From positions 1,070,537 through 1,134,536 of the forward strand of contig NW_022985166.1 of NCBI RefSeq assembly GCF_010093535.1: DNA of 64,000 bases, read 5' to 3'. The notes below the pieces were generated by a model that saw nothing but the letters and a program-made list of their open reading frames with translations, had not been told where the DNA came from and searched no databases. How positions within the stretch are numbered: the first letter of the stretch is position 1; each line of letters begins with the position of its first letter. This DNA comes from Lindgomyces ingoldianus (taxonomy: Eukaryota; Ascomycota; Dothideomycetes; Pleosporales; Lindgomycetaceae). A program made the translations under genes and the position numbers. This document shows positions 24,019 through 33,446 of the stretch, one piece after another.

Positions 24019-24999
24019 TTATGATAGCTTGCCCGGCCAAAACCGACCCTGATTCGCTTCCCTCCACTCCTTGTCATGTGCAACCACTACCTCGACCTCT
24101 ACCTCCCCACCCCCTTCTTCCTTCACCTTTCCAGCTTTTAACAGTTTTGCTATTCGCTTAATTGTAGCGGCCGCCTCATCCGTATCAACATGCACACTCC
24201 TTAGCCTCCCTCTTCCGTCATCATACATCGCAATGCCCTTCTCGCCCTTCAATATCCGTGGATCATGGCAACAATCGCCGCCTAGGTACACCCACTTCTT
24301 TGGTCCCGTGCGTGCTAGTAGGTTAATGTGACCGAACAAGTGACCTGGTGCGTCGACCACATAAACGCTCCCATCACCGAAGAAGTCCACAACTGCGGGG
24401 AATGCAGCGAGGGGTTTCCATTTATGCTGTGTTTGATTTTCAAACGCTTTTTGCAAATCCGAAGCCCGGACTGGAGGGAGTTCCTTTGTTCGATCTTTGG
24501 GTAGCTCGTCTGGATTGAAAATATTGGCAGGATATAGATATCCACCGCCATGTGCTAAGAGATGTATAGTTCCACTTCCGACTACGAATTCTGCTTGGGT
24601 GAAATCGAGGGGTGTTCCGACGTGGTCCCAGTGAACATGGCTTAGAATGATAGTGTCTATTTCTTCAGGGCTTAGTCCGCCTTTCCTCAGACTCTCGGCC
24701 ACATCTGGAGAGACAATAGTGGGCTGGCGCTGTGTTATGTGATGTTGTTGTGCATCGCGGTAGCCGGAGAAGTCGCGTTTGAGTCCTAGGTCGAAAACCA
24801 AATTTGTAGACTTTGGAGGCGAAGGGTGCTGGATGAGAAAAGAGAGGGATGGGACAGTGGCTCGCTTTTCGGGATCTGCCTCTGTGATGAAGAGCTTTTC
24901 GGGGAGGGTGAGATGCCCCGCTTCAAGAGCTGAAATGGTCACATAGATTTGGTCTGGGGAAGGGGCTGGGAGGACTACTGATTCCGAATCTGAAGACAT
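24019..24999 (-). CDS. metallo-beta-lactamase-fold hydrolase MBL-1 (lactonase-like)
   Basis: Intronless, 326 residues. It is a complete metallo-beta-lactamase fold of the lactonase/quorum-quenching-like branch. Metal ligands are visible as SHVHWDHVG (H121, H123, D125, H126), H220 in DAPGHLFGH, D242 in LGGDCCHD and H309 in VVAHDKEW. No signal peptide, so cytosolic. Enzymes of this branch open lactones, and in fungi also lactams: the Fusarium MBL1 protein of the benzoxazolinone-detoxification cluster is a metallo-beta-lactamase-family hydrolase. The gene is divergent from the alcohol dehydrogenase across 327 bp, and a second copy (MBL-2) lies 7 kb away in the same cluster. Ring opening of the cluster substrate is the likely role; the substrate is unknown. 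Confidence 0.9.
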   Translation of the reverse strand: MSSDSESVVLPAPSPDQIYVTISALEAGHLTLPEKLFITEADPEKRATVPSLSFLIQHPSPPKSTNLVFDLGLKRDFSGYRDAQQHHITQRQPTIVSPDVAESLRKGGLSPEEIDTIILSHVHWDHVGTPLDFTQAEFVVGSGTIHLLAHGGGYLYPANIFNPDELPKDRTKELPPVRASDLQKAFENQTQHKWKPLAAFPAVVDFFGDGSVYVVDAPGHLFGHINLLARTGPKKWVYLGGDCCHDPRILKGEKGIAMYDDGRGRLRSVHVDTDEAAATIKRIAKLLKAGKVKEEGGGEVEVEVVVAHDKEWREANQGRFWPGKLS

Positions 25000-25090
25000 A
25001 GTGAAATAGTGTGGAACTGAACTACCGGTACATGGGACTCCAATTGAAGTAATAAAATTCTACGATGAGGCGGAAATGGGTTGACTGTAC

Positions 25091-25110
25091 GATGTTGATG
25101 TTGATGTTGA
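25091..25110. repeat. GATGTT tandem repeat
   Basis: Three copies plus two bases of a 6-bp unit, about 90 bp upstream of the MBL-1 start, probably in its 5' leader. Confidence 0.8.
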
Positions 25111-25177
25111 TTTGTTGGAGAAGTGTTGGAGAAGCATTTAAACTCAAGAAACCGTAGCCCCACCTTGCACTGATATA

Positions 25178-25190
25178 CCCCGCTGCGGGG
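25178..25190. promoter_or_regulatory. palindrome CCCCGCTGCGGGG
   Basis: Arms CCCCGC and GCGGGG around a single T, followed one base later by CCCGCGG. The core is CCG-N3-CGG, an everted CGG pair of the kind used by fungal zinc regulators. It sits 137 bp upstream of the alcohol dehydrogenase ATG and 178 bp upstream of the MBL-1 ATG. It is a candidate operator; the bound protein is unknown. Confidence 0.5.
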
Positions 25191-25326
25191 TCCCGCGGAT
25201 CACCAGACGGGTTTCTGCTTAAATAAGCGCGAAATTGACATATGCATGTATGATGCCTGTGTTGGCGTGTTGAAATGCGACTCAGAGTGCCCTGAAATCA
25301 GGTTTACCTTCCAGCCATTCCTAGCC

Positions 25327-26457
25327 ATGGCTACCAACCTACCCAAAGCGATGCGAGGCCAATTCCTCGAGGCTTTCAAGAAACCATACGCACTCCGATC
25401 AGTCCCACTACCAAAGCCATCTGCTCCTCATGATGTTCTGATCAAAGTCGACGCTGCGTCATATTGCCACACAGATTTTGTCCTTGCCGAGGGGCAGATG
25501 CCCGGTTTCCCGAAATCATTTCCACTCGTTGGCTGCCACGAGTTCGCAGGCACAGTAGTATCTCACTTTGAGTCACCAAGCTCGAACGCAACTGCTTTCA
25601 AAGTTGGAGAGAAGGTCGGAGTGCCAGGCCGTGCATTCGGTGCTTGTGGGACCTGTTTCGAATGTCAAGGCTCCAGGGATCCCGTCAGCCAGGACGAGAA
25701 GGGGTACTCGGTATATTGCGCGCACGCTGAGAATAATGGCTTAAGTAGGGATGGAGGATTTGCTGAGTACGCGGTGGTAGACGCAAGACAACTGGCCCTG
25801 ATACCCGCTTCTATGACACCAGTCGAGACGGCACCGCTTATGTGTGCCGGCATCACCATATTTGCAGCTTTGAAGCGATGCCAACTATCACCAGGCGAGC
25901 GAGTTGGAATTATGGGATGCGGAGGTGGCCTGGGGCACTTGGGGTTGCAGTATGCCGTAAAGATGGGGCTAAGAGTCATTGGAGTGGATGCTGCGGATGG
26001 ACCGCTAAATCTTGCGGTTGGCCTGAACACTGGAGCACAGATCGTGGACGCAAGAAAGCAGAAGGCAGAGGAGATTGTCAAGCAAGTAGGATCTGAAGAG
26101 GGGAAGATAGACCTCGGCGAAATGGGTCTAGACGCTGTCATCATCTTACCCGAAAGTCAGCCGGCATTCGACTATGCTATGACTCTATTGAAAACCCACG
26201 GTAAATGCGTGGTTGTATCGTTCCCTGAGAAGGGATTTCACATATCGGCGCGAGATGTGGTGTTCCGGGATATCTCTATCATCGGAAGCTTAGTTGGTAG
26301 TAACAAAATGTTACGGGAGATGCTGAATTTTTCGGCCGAGCACAATGTTCGTGCTATTTCCAGGTCCTTTCCGCTTTCGAAGTTGAACGATCTTGTTGAG
26401 GAGTACCACAAGGGGGGCGGTGGGAAGCTTGTCATAGATATGGCAATCGACGAGTGA
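25327..26457 (+). CDS. zinc-dependent medium-chain alcohol dehydrogenase
   Basis: Single exon, 376 residues from ATGGCTACC. A longer in-frame start at 25246 adds 27 residues with no family character and is not preferred. Catalytic zinc ligands are visible as C47 (YCHTD), H71 (GCHEF) and C173 (LMCAG). The structural-zinc lobe has C107, C110 and C113 (ACGTCFEC) and C131; the last spacing is 17 residues, about 10 more than usual. The Rossmann motif is GCGGGLGHLG near residue 198, and D221 after it (VIGVDAAD) suggests NAD preference. The family interconverts alcohols and aldehydes. With the cluster aldehyde dehydrogenase it would give a two-step alcohol-to-acid oxidation. The gene shares a promoter with MBL-1. 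Confidence 0.92.
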   Translation: MATNLPKAMRGQFLEAFKKPYALRSVPLPKPSAPHDVLIKVDAASYCHTDFVLAEGQMPGFPKSFPLVGCHEFAGTVVSHFESPSSNATAFKVGEKVGVPGRAFGACGTCFECQGSRDPVSQDEKGYSVYCAHAENNGLSRDGGFAEYAVVDARQLALIPASMTPVETAPLMCAGITIFAALKRCQLSPGERVGIMGCGGGLGHLGLQYAVKMGLRVIGVDAADGPLNLAVGLNTGAQIVDARKQKAEEIVKQVGSEEGKIDLGEMGLDAVIILPESQPAFDYAMTLLKTHGKCVVVSFPEKGFHISARDVVFRDISIIGSLVGSNKMLREMLNFSAEHNVRAISRSFPLSKLNDLVEEYHKGGGGKLVIDMAIDE

Positions 26458-26532
26458 CTTTGGAACGGATGGCTGTATCTTGACCGAGTGTAACTCAAAA
26501 ATTCAATGATCGGTATTGCAATTCAAGGTACT

Positions 26533-29211
26533 TCAACCTGACTCCAACATGTCCGCGTAGAGATTGAGCGCACTCCCGATAACATCTACAATAGCCCATG
26601 TCTGTGCACCTTTGAATATGGTAGCCCAGACTCTGAGGACTCCGGCACTTAGGTATTTGGTATATGCGGGGGATTCAACCGGAACATCAGGCGGCAGTGC
26701 AAACTCTGTTTCGTCCAGCATGCTCTTAACGATGGATGTTATCCTTCGCTCATCCTCTGTGACTGGGGGTTCGGGATTAGGGGTAGATAATGCCTCGAGC
26801 CATTTACTCAACAGATATGCACACTCCAACGTACATAGCGAATGTTGGATGGACCAGATGAATGACTGAGTCTTGGCAACTAGTCTGTATCCAATCTTTA
26901 CCGGGATGCTAAGCGCATGCGCTGAGTGAAGCACGGCTCTGGTGATTTTAGGAGATCGCTTGATCGCTGGGCCATCACGAAATGCGTTTGCGATCAGCGC
27001 AGGATCACGCGTATCCAAAGCACGCCCAGCTGTATCCACGTACAAACGGATGTATGCTAGGCGAAGCAGAGCAGTGGAATTGAAAGCCACAGGGCCATTC
27101 GGGCTCATCGGGTCAAGAGATGATTCAGGGTTGTTCTTCCATCCAATTTGCCAATTCCGGAGCGCGTTCTCGAGTGAAGACACGTCTTCTTGACTGAGCT
27201 CTCCAGGTCCATCAAAGCGACACCTTGCTACTTGGCGAACGAAGAATATGTGTTGAATCAGCGCGTGTATTAGTGCGTAATTCCCCGAGCTAGAATTCCA
27301 TTCCGTGATATCCCGTCCGTTCTTAGAGAATAGCTTCTGTAGGGCATCTTGAAAGAGAATCTCAGGGGCACTTTTCTTCCTAGCTTCTTTCCAAGCAGCG
27401 GCTGTGGATGCCTTGAATTCTAGTGCACTGCATGGCAGCGTAAGCTTGACTTCGGAGGTTAGGATGAATGGAGGTATGTTATAGACGATACAATGAAGAT
27501 TCGAAAATCCGTAGACAATGAATTTTGTTCTTTTCGTTGTTTCCCGCCGAATCCAGTCCTCCCAGGATATTTCTTCCTGTAAAGGTTCTAGCTGGAGACC
27601 GTCGTCTCTTATAAGGGTCGCGAGAATGCTTTGAATCGCCAATGCTTCCCGAAGAATCTCTTTATGCTTTGCCCATGTACATAGTGCCATAAGCAAAAGA
27701 AGCGCTTGCGCAGTCTGCATGAGGTCTTCTCCGATATGGGAGACCTCTGATTCGGATGGCAGACCTAACGGTCCGACAGTTGAACAAGTGCGCGGAGGAC
27801 TTCTGGTTGCCGATGCGCCATCGACGTCATGTGAAGAGGATCGATCTGACTCCGCGCGACGATGAAACTCGACCAGACGAGCATCCCTTCTTCGTATTCG
27901 ATAAGTCGCAATCGCACGACTAGCGTTAAAAAGTTCAACGCCTTTCTCTCCTTCAAAGGTATACTGAGCACCAACAGCAGCGATTGCTAGAATGAGCTCA
28001 ATAGAGCAAGTATCGACTGACATCGTGGGGATGTGCAAGAAAGGCATATGCTCGTGAAATCCGTTGATGTATGCAGCAATGTAGCGGCAGAGTGCCAGTC
28101 GCGTGGGTAATTTGAAGTCGGCCGGCAGGAAACTAGAGAATTCATTAAGCTTATCAACGATTTTCTGTCGGTCCTCGATCGAGACTTCAGCAAGGGGGCG
28201 CCAGCTGGTGCCTTCATCCTGATGAAAATCCTCCGGCTGTAGCGAAGGTAGCCGGGACCCAAACCGTGAGAACGAGTGAGGCTCATCTAGATGATGATGG
28301 CCGTGGTTAAGACCTGATCCTGCAGGGGTTTCAGGAGGAGGAAGGAAATCATGACCATAGCTGAACGACTCGGGAGAAAAAAAGGGCATTGGTTGTTCAG
28401 TGTTGATTAGTGAGGAGAAGTGGTATGAGGAAAGGGGCTCATTGTCCAGAAAAGAAGCTAAACTATCCAATGATTCGCCGAGGCTCGGGCCATGGACATG
28501 AGTAGGTGCTGTAGGGATGGAGGGTTGTTCCACTGTGGTTGCCATGTTCGGATCTGGTATTGGGATCGGGGCTTGGAGATCATGATGCGGAGTGGTGCCA
28601 TTGGTCAATGTCCCATGCATCGACTGGTACTCGGCGGCCATAGACAGAGCAGCTAGGGAGAATTCATCGTTCTGTGGACCACTCGGAGCCCCAGCAGGGG
28701 TTGGCGGTTGAGGTGGCTGCGGGTGTGACATGTCAACATTCATCGTGCCTGTCGGGGCTGCAGGAGTTGACATCATGCTGGGTATCTCCGGCACGGGTCT
28801 TCCACCATCAAAACTTGTCCGCATGCGTTTCTGCGGCCTTGGTTCCGTAGGCGCATAGCTACCGTTGGAACCTTGATGGGTCTTCTGGCCGTTCTCCTTG
28901 TGGTGGGTCAATCGTTCATGGCGAACAAGCAAATCACTGTTCAGGTTAGTGAGGTGCCTGACCTGCACCAGTATATCACATACCTGCGAGTGAAGGAGTA
29001 ATTGCACTCGGCGCAACTGAAAGGCTTTATGCCACTGTCTTCCGGGACATTAGGTGGGAAGAACACGATCAACATCATTGCACTTACGAATCCGTTCGTG
29101 CCGCTGCAGGTGCTCGAGACGAGCGAACAGACGTTGGCAATGCTGACATTGGAACCTCTTCTCCTTCTTCCCCACCGGGGGAGGTTGGTCAGTCCCCGTG
29201 CTTGACTCCAT
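26533..29211 (-). CDS. C2H2 / fungal-specific domain regulator of the cluster
   Basis: Three exons on the minus strand, 29211-29088, 29038-28984 and 28936-26533 (introns of 49 and 47 nt), encode about 860 residues. The naive longest frame hides both fingers. After splicing, finger 1 is FQCQHCQRLFARLEHLQRH (about residues 20-42), then the linker HSGIKP, then finger 2 FSCAECNYSFTRSDLLVRH (about 48-71), both canonical. Residues 75-300 are Pro/Gln/Ser-rich. A fungal-specific transcription factor domain follows from about residue 320 (LCRYIAAYINGFHEHMPFLH, with AVGAQYTFEGEKG). The C-terminal part is helical. It is the only regulator inside the ten-gene cluster, between the alcohol dehydrogenase and CMD-1, so it is the best candidate for a pathway-specific activator. 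Its DNA site is unknown. Confidence 0.9.
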
Positions 29212-29680
29212 TGGGAACAGGGAGTAGGGAGGAGCAGAGGCCTAGCAAGGAGAGAAGCTCAGGCCATCATTGGTCAGATAGGAGAGCGCATTAACGGTTC
29301 GGAGTAGCATGAGGAAACAGCACAATGCTTGGAGTAGATTCCAGGTAGGGGGAAACTAGGGATTGGGGGTGAATTGCAAGAAAAATGCGGAGAGGGGGTT
29401 GAAGAGTGCGGAGACGGGACAATCACATGTGGGGACGCCACCAACTGACGGCGGGCCTTGGCAGATGCGGATCGCTCGTGCACGCGTCATGACATGGATT
29501 CAGGCGAGAGACGTGAAGAAATTGAATTCTATTGAGATGGTTTCTTGCGATAGATTGATGGTGTTGAGGTCGAAGGCACCGTTGTGGGGCCTCGCTTCAC
29601 TTGCTCCTGATGGTCGACTGACAAGGACCGTGCCACCCGTACCCAAGCCGTGTTGCGATCTATGGTACCTAGGTATTCTT
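29212..29680. promoter_or_regulatory. promoter of the cluster regulator / 3' flank of CMD-1
   Basis: About 470 bp upstream of the regulator start, purine-rich on the plus strand (pyrimidine-rich on the coding strand), as is common for fungal leaders. No specific site stands out. Confidence 0.45.
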
Positions 29681-30133
29681 CTAAGCCTTGTCGCTCTTCT
29701 GGGACATCTCGCGCGCCATCTCGCCCTTCTCGGCCATGTCGTTGAGAACCTTCTCGGCCGTCTTCATAGCGTCGACGCCGGCGGGAACTCCGCAGTATGT
29801 GGTCGCGTGGAGGATGGCCTCCCGGATCTCGAGCTCGGAGAGGCCATTGTTTCGCGCGCCGCGGATATGGACGGCCAGCTCGGGCGCCCGATTGAGGGCC
29901 ATGAGCATGCCGATATTGAGCAGACTGCGCTGCTGCTTCGAGAGACCGGGTCGGGTCCACGCGTAGCCCCAGCACCACTCAGTAACCAGCTCCTGGCCCG
30001 CCCTGGAGAACTCGCTTGAACCATTGGCCAGTGCTCGATCGACATACTCGTTGCCGACCACACTGCGGCGCATCTTGAGGCCCTCTTCGAAGAGCTGCTT
30101 GTGGAGGTCGTCGAACTTCCGGTCGGTAGACAT
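29681..30133 (-). CDS. carboxymuconolactone decarboxylase-like protein CMD-1
   Basis: Intronless, 150 residues, single CMD/AhpD-fold domain of the PcaC length class. The first helix pair ([20 protein letters not shown]) and residues 47-130 carry the family pattern: [20 protein letters not shown], then [35 protein letters not shown]. Bacterial PcaC decarboxylates gamma-carboxymuconolactone. Fungi normally run the protocatechuate branch through another lactone isomer without this step, so a plain pathway assignment would be unsafe. The gene lies 469 bp from the regulator and 351 bp from HAD-1, in the same direction as both. A decarboxylation or related step on the lactone or keto-acid substrate is inferred from the context. 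Confidence 0.9.
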   Translation of the reverse strand: MSTDRKFDDLHKQLFEEGLKMRRSVVGNEYVDRALANGSSEFSRAGQELVTEWCWGYAWTRPGLSKQQRSLLNIGMLMALNRAPELAVHIRGARNNGLSELEIREAILHATTYCGVPAGVDAMKTAEKVLNDMAEKGEMAREMSQKSDKA

Positions 30134-30484
30134 GATGGGCGGTCCTGATTGGTGGGATTTCGCTCGGCTCAGGGGATGCAGTATATTCAGACTTAGAAGC
30201 CGCTCGAAATGAATTCAGGCTCGAGCAACACAACTTGAAGAAGTCAAGATGATTTGGAATTCACGACGAGAACACTCCCACAGACATTCATCTACCCCTC
30301 CATGTGGGCCGCCGACCTCGGTGTCGGCGCTTGGAGATGGCACTCTTCCTTCCCCAACTTCCCCAACCGAACTCTGGACTTATTGCATCACCGCAGTACA
30401 TTGCAGTATGGACCATCTACAGGTTGACGAGGGATTCGAAATTCTATCAGTCTATAGGAATGGGGCACGCAGCAAACGGTACGA
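30134..30484. promoter_or_regulatory. promoter region of CMD-1
   Basis: 351 bp between CMD-1 and the 3' end of HAD-1, containing a 7-bp-arm inverted repeat at 30310-30329. Confidence 0.5.
30310..30329. promoter_or_regulatory. inverted repeat CGCCGAC-N6-GTCGGCG
   Basis: Perfect 7-bp arms around a CTCGGT spacer, 177 bp upstream of the CMD-1 ATG. The arms include CCG and CGG, and a third CGG lies in the spacer. It is a candidate regulator site, and an RNA hairpin is possible if transcribed. Confidence 0.45.
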
Positions 30485-31507
30485 TTACGAGCCATTGGGC
30501 CTCTCTTGCCAGTCCTCTTGGCCTCCCAGATACCTGTACACTACACGAGAGTCAAGATCTCGACATCGAGCATCCCTACTAGCACCGTCATATGTTTTCA
30601 ATCCAACCTCACCAAGAACATTCTTCGAGCCAACACGCTTTGCCATGTCTACTGCCAGTGAAAAGTCCTTGCGCATCAGTTGAACCTTGAACCCCTCTTT
30701 ATATCCTTTTGATGAAGGGGACTCGGGGTAAACGTGTGGCACGGGGTTGAAGCGATCACATATCGTATTCTGTGCAGTTCCCGCTGCGTAGACCTTTGCC
30801 AGCGTTCGCGGGTCAAGACCTGACCGCATTCCCATGTCCATTGCCTCCGAGCAAGCAATCGCAATGATTCCTGAGAGATAGTTGTTCGAGAGCTTCGCCG
30901 CAAGCCCCAGGGATGGACCGCCACAAGGGATTACTTCCTTGCCCATCAAACTCATCAGATGTGTCAAGCGCTTTACGTTTGGATCGGATTCCGCACATCC
31001 CAAGAAAAAAGCTATCGTTCCTTTTATAGCTCCAACCACGCCTCCACTAACCGGCGAATCGTAGAAGGACGCGGTGGGGAAATTCTGGGAGATGTAGCCC
31101 TTCACAGCCAGGCTTGTCGCAGTGTCTATTGTCGAGCAATCGATGAGCAACTTGGTCGAAATGTCGGTACTGCAGATGCCGTTTTGCGGATCGAGATAGA
31201 CGGACCGAACGTGCGATCCTTCAGGAACCATCGTCACTACAATTTCCTACTCGATTTCAGTTTCTACTGCCTTCATTGTTTGTTGGGCACCTGTTACCAC
31301 TCGCTGCGCAACATCTCTCGCGCTCGAAGCTTTTCGAATCCGGTCGGGAAACTGCGCGCACAACTCATCCATAACCTGCGCAACCACGTCGAAAACATAT
31401 ATGCGCGATTCCGGGGGCAGCTTATTTGCTAAATGGACAACCATGGGTTTCCCCATGGCCCCTAGGCCGATGAAGCCTAGGGTCTTGAACTTGATTATCT
31501 CGCTCAT
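30485..31507 (-). CDS. beta-hydroxyacid dehydrogenase HAD-1 (3-hydroxyisobutyrate dehydrogenase family)
   Basis: Two exons, 31507-31298 and 31246-30485, with a 51-nt intron after codon 70, give 323 residues. The start is the ATG of MSEIIKFK; a frame-extending TTG three codons earlier is ignored. NAD(P)-binding motif GFIGLGAMGKPM (G14, G16, G19), substrate motif DSPVSGGVVGA (about 133-143), catalytic Lys near residue 188 in GLAAKLSNNYL, and the C-terminal all-helical domain ending in RCRDLDSRVVYRYLGG are all present. The family oxidises or reduces 3-hydroxy acids and related semialdehydes. It is divergent from MBL-2 across about 410 bp. Mitochondrial targeting is not apparent. The substrate is unknown and probably the acid formed by the ring-opening step. 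Confidence 0.92.
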
Positions 31508-31915
31508 TGTGGGCAAGAAGCGCCAGAGGCATGGAAATTCAACAATTAGTTAACTATAAAAGTGATTTGAGGTATTTCATGAAATTATTGACGATGCGCA
31601 GTCTACCATTCTTCTCCGTCAAGTTCAATCCGAGTTCCCGGAGATGCAGACCCCAATCCGCCACCTCCACCCCACACTAACACCGGCGATGGCGCAGCGG
31701 GGAAGGTCGCCTTACACTTGAACACCTCGATCTTACCCCAAAAAGGTGGGTGCGGAAACCCATGCAGGTGCTCGGTACTCCATCTCCCGCGCCAAGAAGG
31801 AAATAATGAATGTCCTATTCAGCCTCAGGTAGCATTGCATTGCGATGATGTTACCGTCTGACTTTCCTCACCTGCTGTCTGCCTCACTATTGGCATCGCC
31901 AGCGTGCTCCGCGTA
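31508..31915. promoter_or_regulatory. divergent promoter HAD-1 / MBL-2
   Basis: 408 bp between two divergent cluster genes. It contains a TATAAAAG at 31555-31562, a CCG-N6-CGG pair at 31630-31641 and a CGGAAA hexamer at 31753-31758, the same hexamer seen in two other divergent cluster promoters. Confidence 0.55.
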
Positions 31916-32972
31916 ATGTCTTCCTCGGTGTTTGTCAGACAAACTGGACCGCCATCTCCACCCCTCGAGAAAGCGACTGTATCAGTATACGCACTTTCAT
32001 GTGGGCATCTAACACTCCCTGAGTATCAGTTCGTTCACCCGGTTTCGCATACCGCGCGCAAGACCGTCCCTTCACTTGCCTTTCTCATCCAGCATCGAAA
32101 CATTGACAATGGAAAAGTAACGAATATTGTATTCGACCTTGGTCTAAGACGAGACATCAAGCGATATGCAGAGCCTATACAGAAACATGTGGCTACAAGA
32201 CAGCCCATGAGCACCGACCCTGATGTTGTGAAAAGCTTGGCCAAGGGTGGATTAACACCTGAGGACATTGAATATGTTATATTCTCTCATGTACGTTAAA
32301 TAAATTTCGGGTTGGAAGAACATCTGGCTAACGGGATCACAGGTGCACTGGGATCACGTAGGGGAACCACGCGACTTCCCTACGTCCACATTCATCATCG
32401 GCCATGGCGCTATGGCACTATTGAACGGCACATCCTCGTCTCTCCGCGGCGGGCACTCATTCTTCGAACACGATCTGCTTCCCGAGAGCCGTACTATTGA
32501 ACTCTCTGACCCCATCGCAAACATTCCACAGACTTCATCAATCTTTGAACAGAGGGCCGGAAGCCTTAACCTTAAACAGGTATGGCAACCTCACGACTAT
32601 CTTCCTCAAACGCTCGATCTATTCAACGACGGCTCCGTGATCATCGTCAATGCTCCGGGCCACTTAGCTGGCCATATCAACATTCTCGCCCGAATATCAG
32701 ATAGCCGTCAAGTCTACCTTGGGGGAGACACATGCCACGACCGTCGCATTCTGACGGGCGAGAAAGAAATTGGAGAATGGAACGATGCGGAGGGTCACAT
32801 CTGCTGCATTCATGCAGACCGAAAGACCGCTGAAGGAACGATTTCACAGATTCGGGACCTAGAGAAGAGTGGAGTTGAGATAATCTTCGCACACGACGTT
32901 GAATGGGAGAACAACCCAGCGAATGCAAGCCGATTCTTCGGCGCCGAGGCACCACAGGGCCGCATTGTGTAA
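31916..32972 (+). CDS. metallo-beta-lactamase-fold hydrolase MBL-2 (lactonase-like)
   Basis: Two exons, 31916-32290 and 32343-32972, give 334 residues. A 52-nt intron (GTACGT to CACAG) cuts the metal-binding motif itself: exon 1 ends in FSH (H125) and exon 2 begins VHWDHVG (H127, D129, H130). Other ligands are the His of NAPGHLAGH, the Asp of LGGDTCHD and the His of FAHDVEW. The start is the ATG of MSSSVFVRQ, four codons after a non-ATG alternative. It is clearly homologous to MBL-1 through its whole length (SLAFLIQH, IVFDLGLRRD, GGLTPEDIEYV) but diverged, with its own N-terminus and no poly-acidic C-terminal insert. Lactone or lactam ring opening is the likely chemistry; whether the two copies differ in substrate is open. 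Confidence 0.92.
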
Positions 32973-33446
32973 GTTGGGAGTTTGGAGAATGGGTAGATGG
33001 AGGGCTCAATATTTCCTTTTACGGCCTAGCTCAATAATGGCCTTACTGTCACTTAACTCCCCACCCCCATTCCGTAGCTCGAATAGATGCGCAATATTCC
33101 AATTTCATACACCAAGCACATGAATCAGAATATTTGCTTCGCTCCTCCCACCTTACTCGCATTGGCCATCTCAACAAACCCATCCCTGCGCTTCCTCCGC
33201 ACTAGTTAGCTGTTGGAGAATGTGGGGCTCCACGCCACCAATCAGGTCGATTCTATCTGCGACCCTCCAAAAGCTCAACCCCCCATGCAAGATCCATGAA
33301 TAGCTATGATGAATAACTTGCAACTGTGATTATTAACATTATCTCAATACAATTCTACTCAACAGGCCTAGCTCTTCTTACCCCATAGCCACGCCTCAGC
33401 CCGTCACCCATCTCTCCTCAGACATCTGCTATCCGCAAAAAGCACA
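32973..33446. promoter_or_regulatory. spacer MBL-2 / CMD-2 with CCAAT box
   Basis: 474 bp including the MBL-2 3' end and the CMD-2 promoter. A CCAATCAGG element at 33238-33246, 205 bp before the CMD-2 start, fits the CCAAT-binding complex. Confidence 0.5.
33238..33246 (+). promoter_or_regulatory. CCAAT box
   Basis: CCAATCAGG matches the binding consensus of the heterotrimeric CCAAT-binding complex and lies at a typical distance upstream of CMD-2. Confidence 0.4.

Larger units (their letters stand above)
25000..25326. promoter_or_regulatory. divergent promoter MBL-1 / alcohol dehydrogenase
   Basis: 327 bp serve two divergent cluster genes. The stretch holds a GATGTT tandem repeat (25091-25110), a CGGAAA hexamer (25071-25076) and a perfect 13-bp palindrome at 25178-25190 directly followed by CCCGCGG. 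Coordinated control of both genes from here is likely. Confidence 0.7.

Noticed and set aside
25246..25326. Upstream in-frame start for the alcohol dehydrogenase
   Set aside because: The extra 27 residues do not match the family, whereas MATNLPKAMRGQF is a normal N-terminus.
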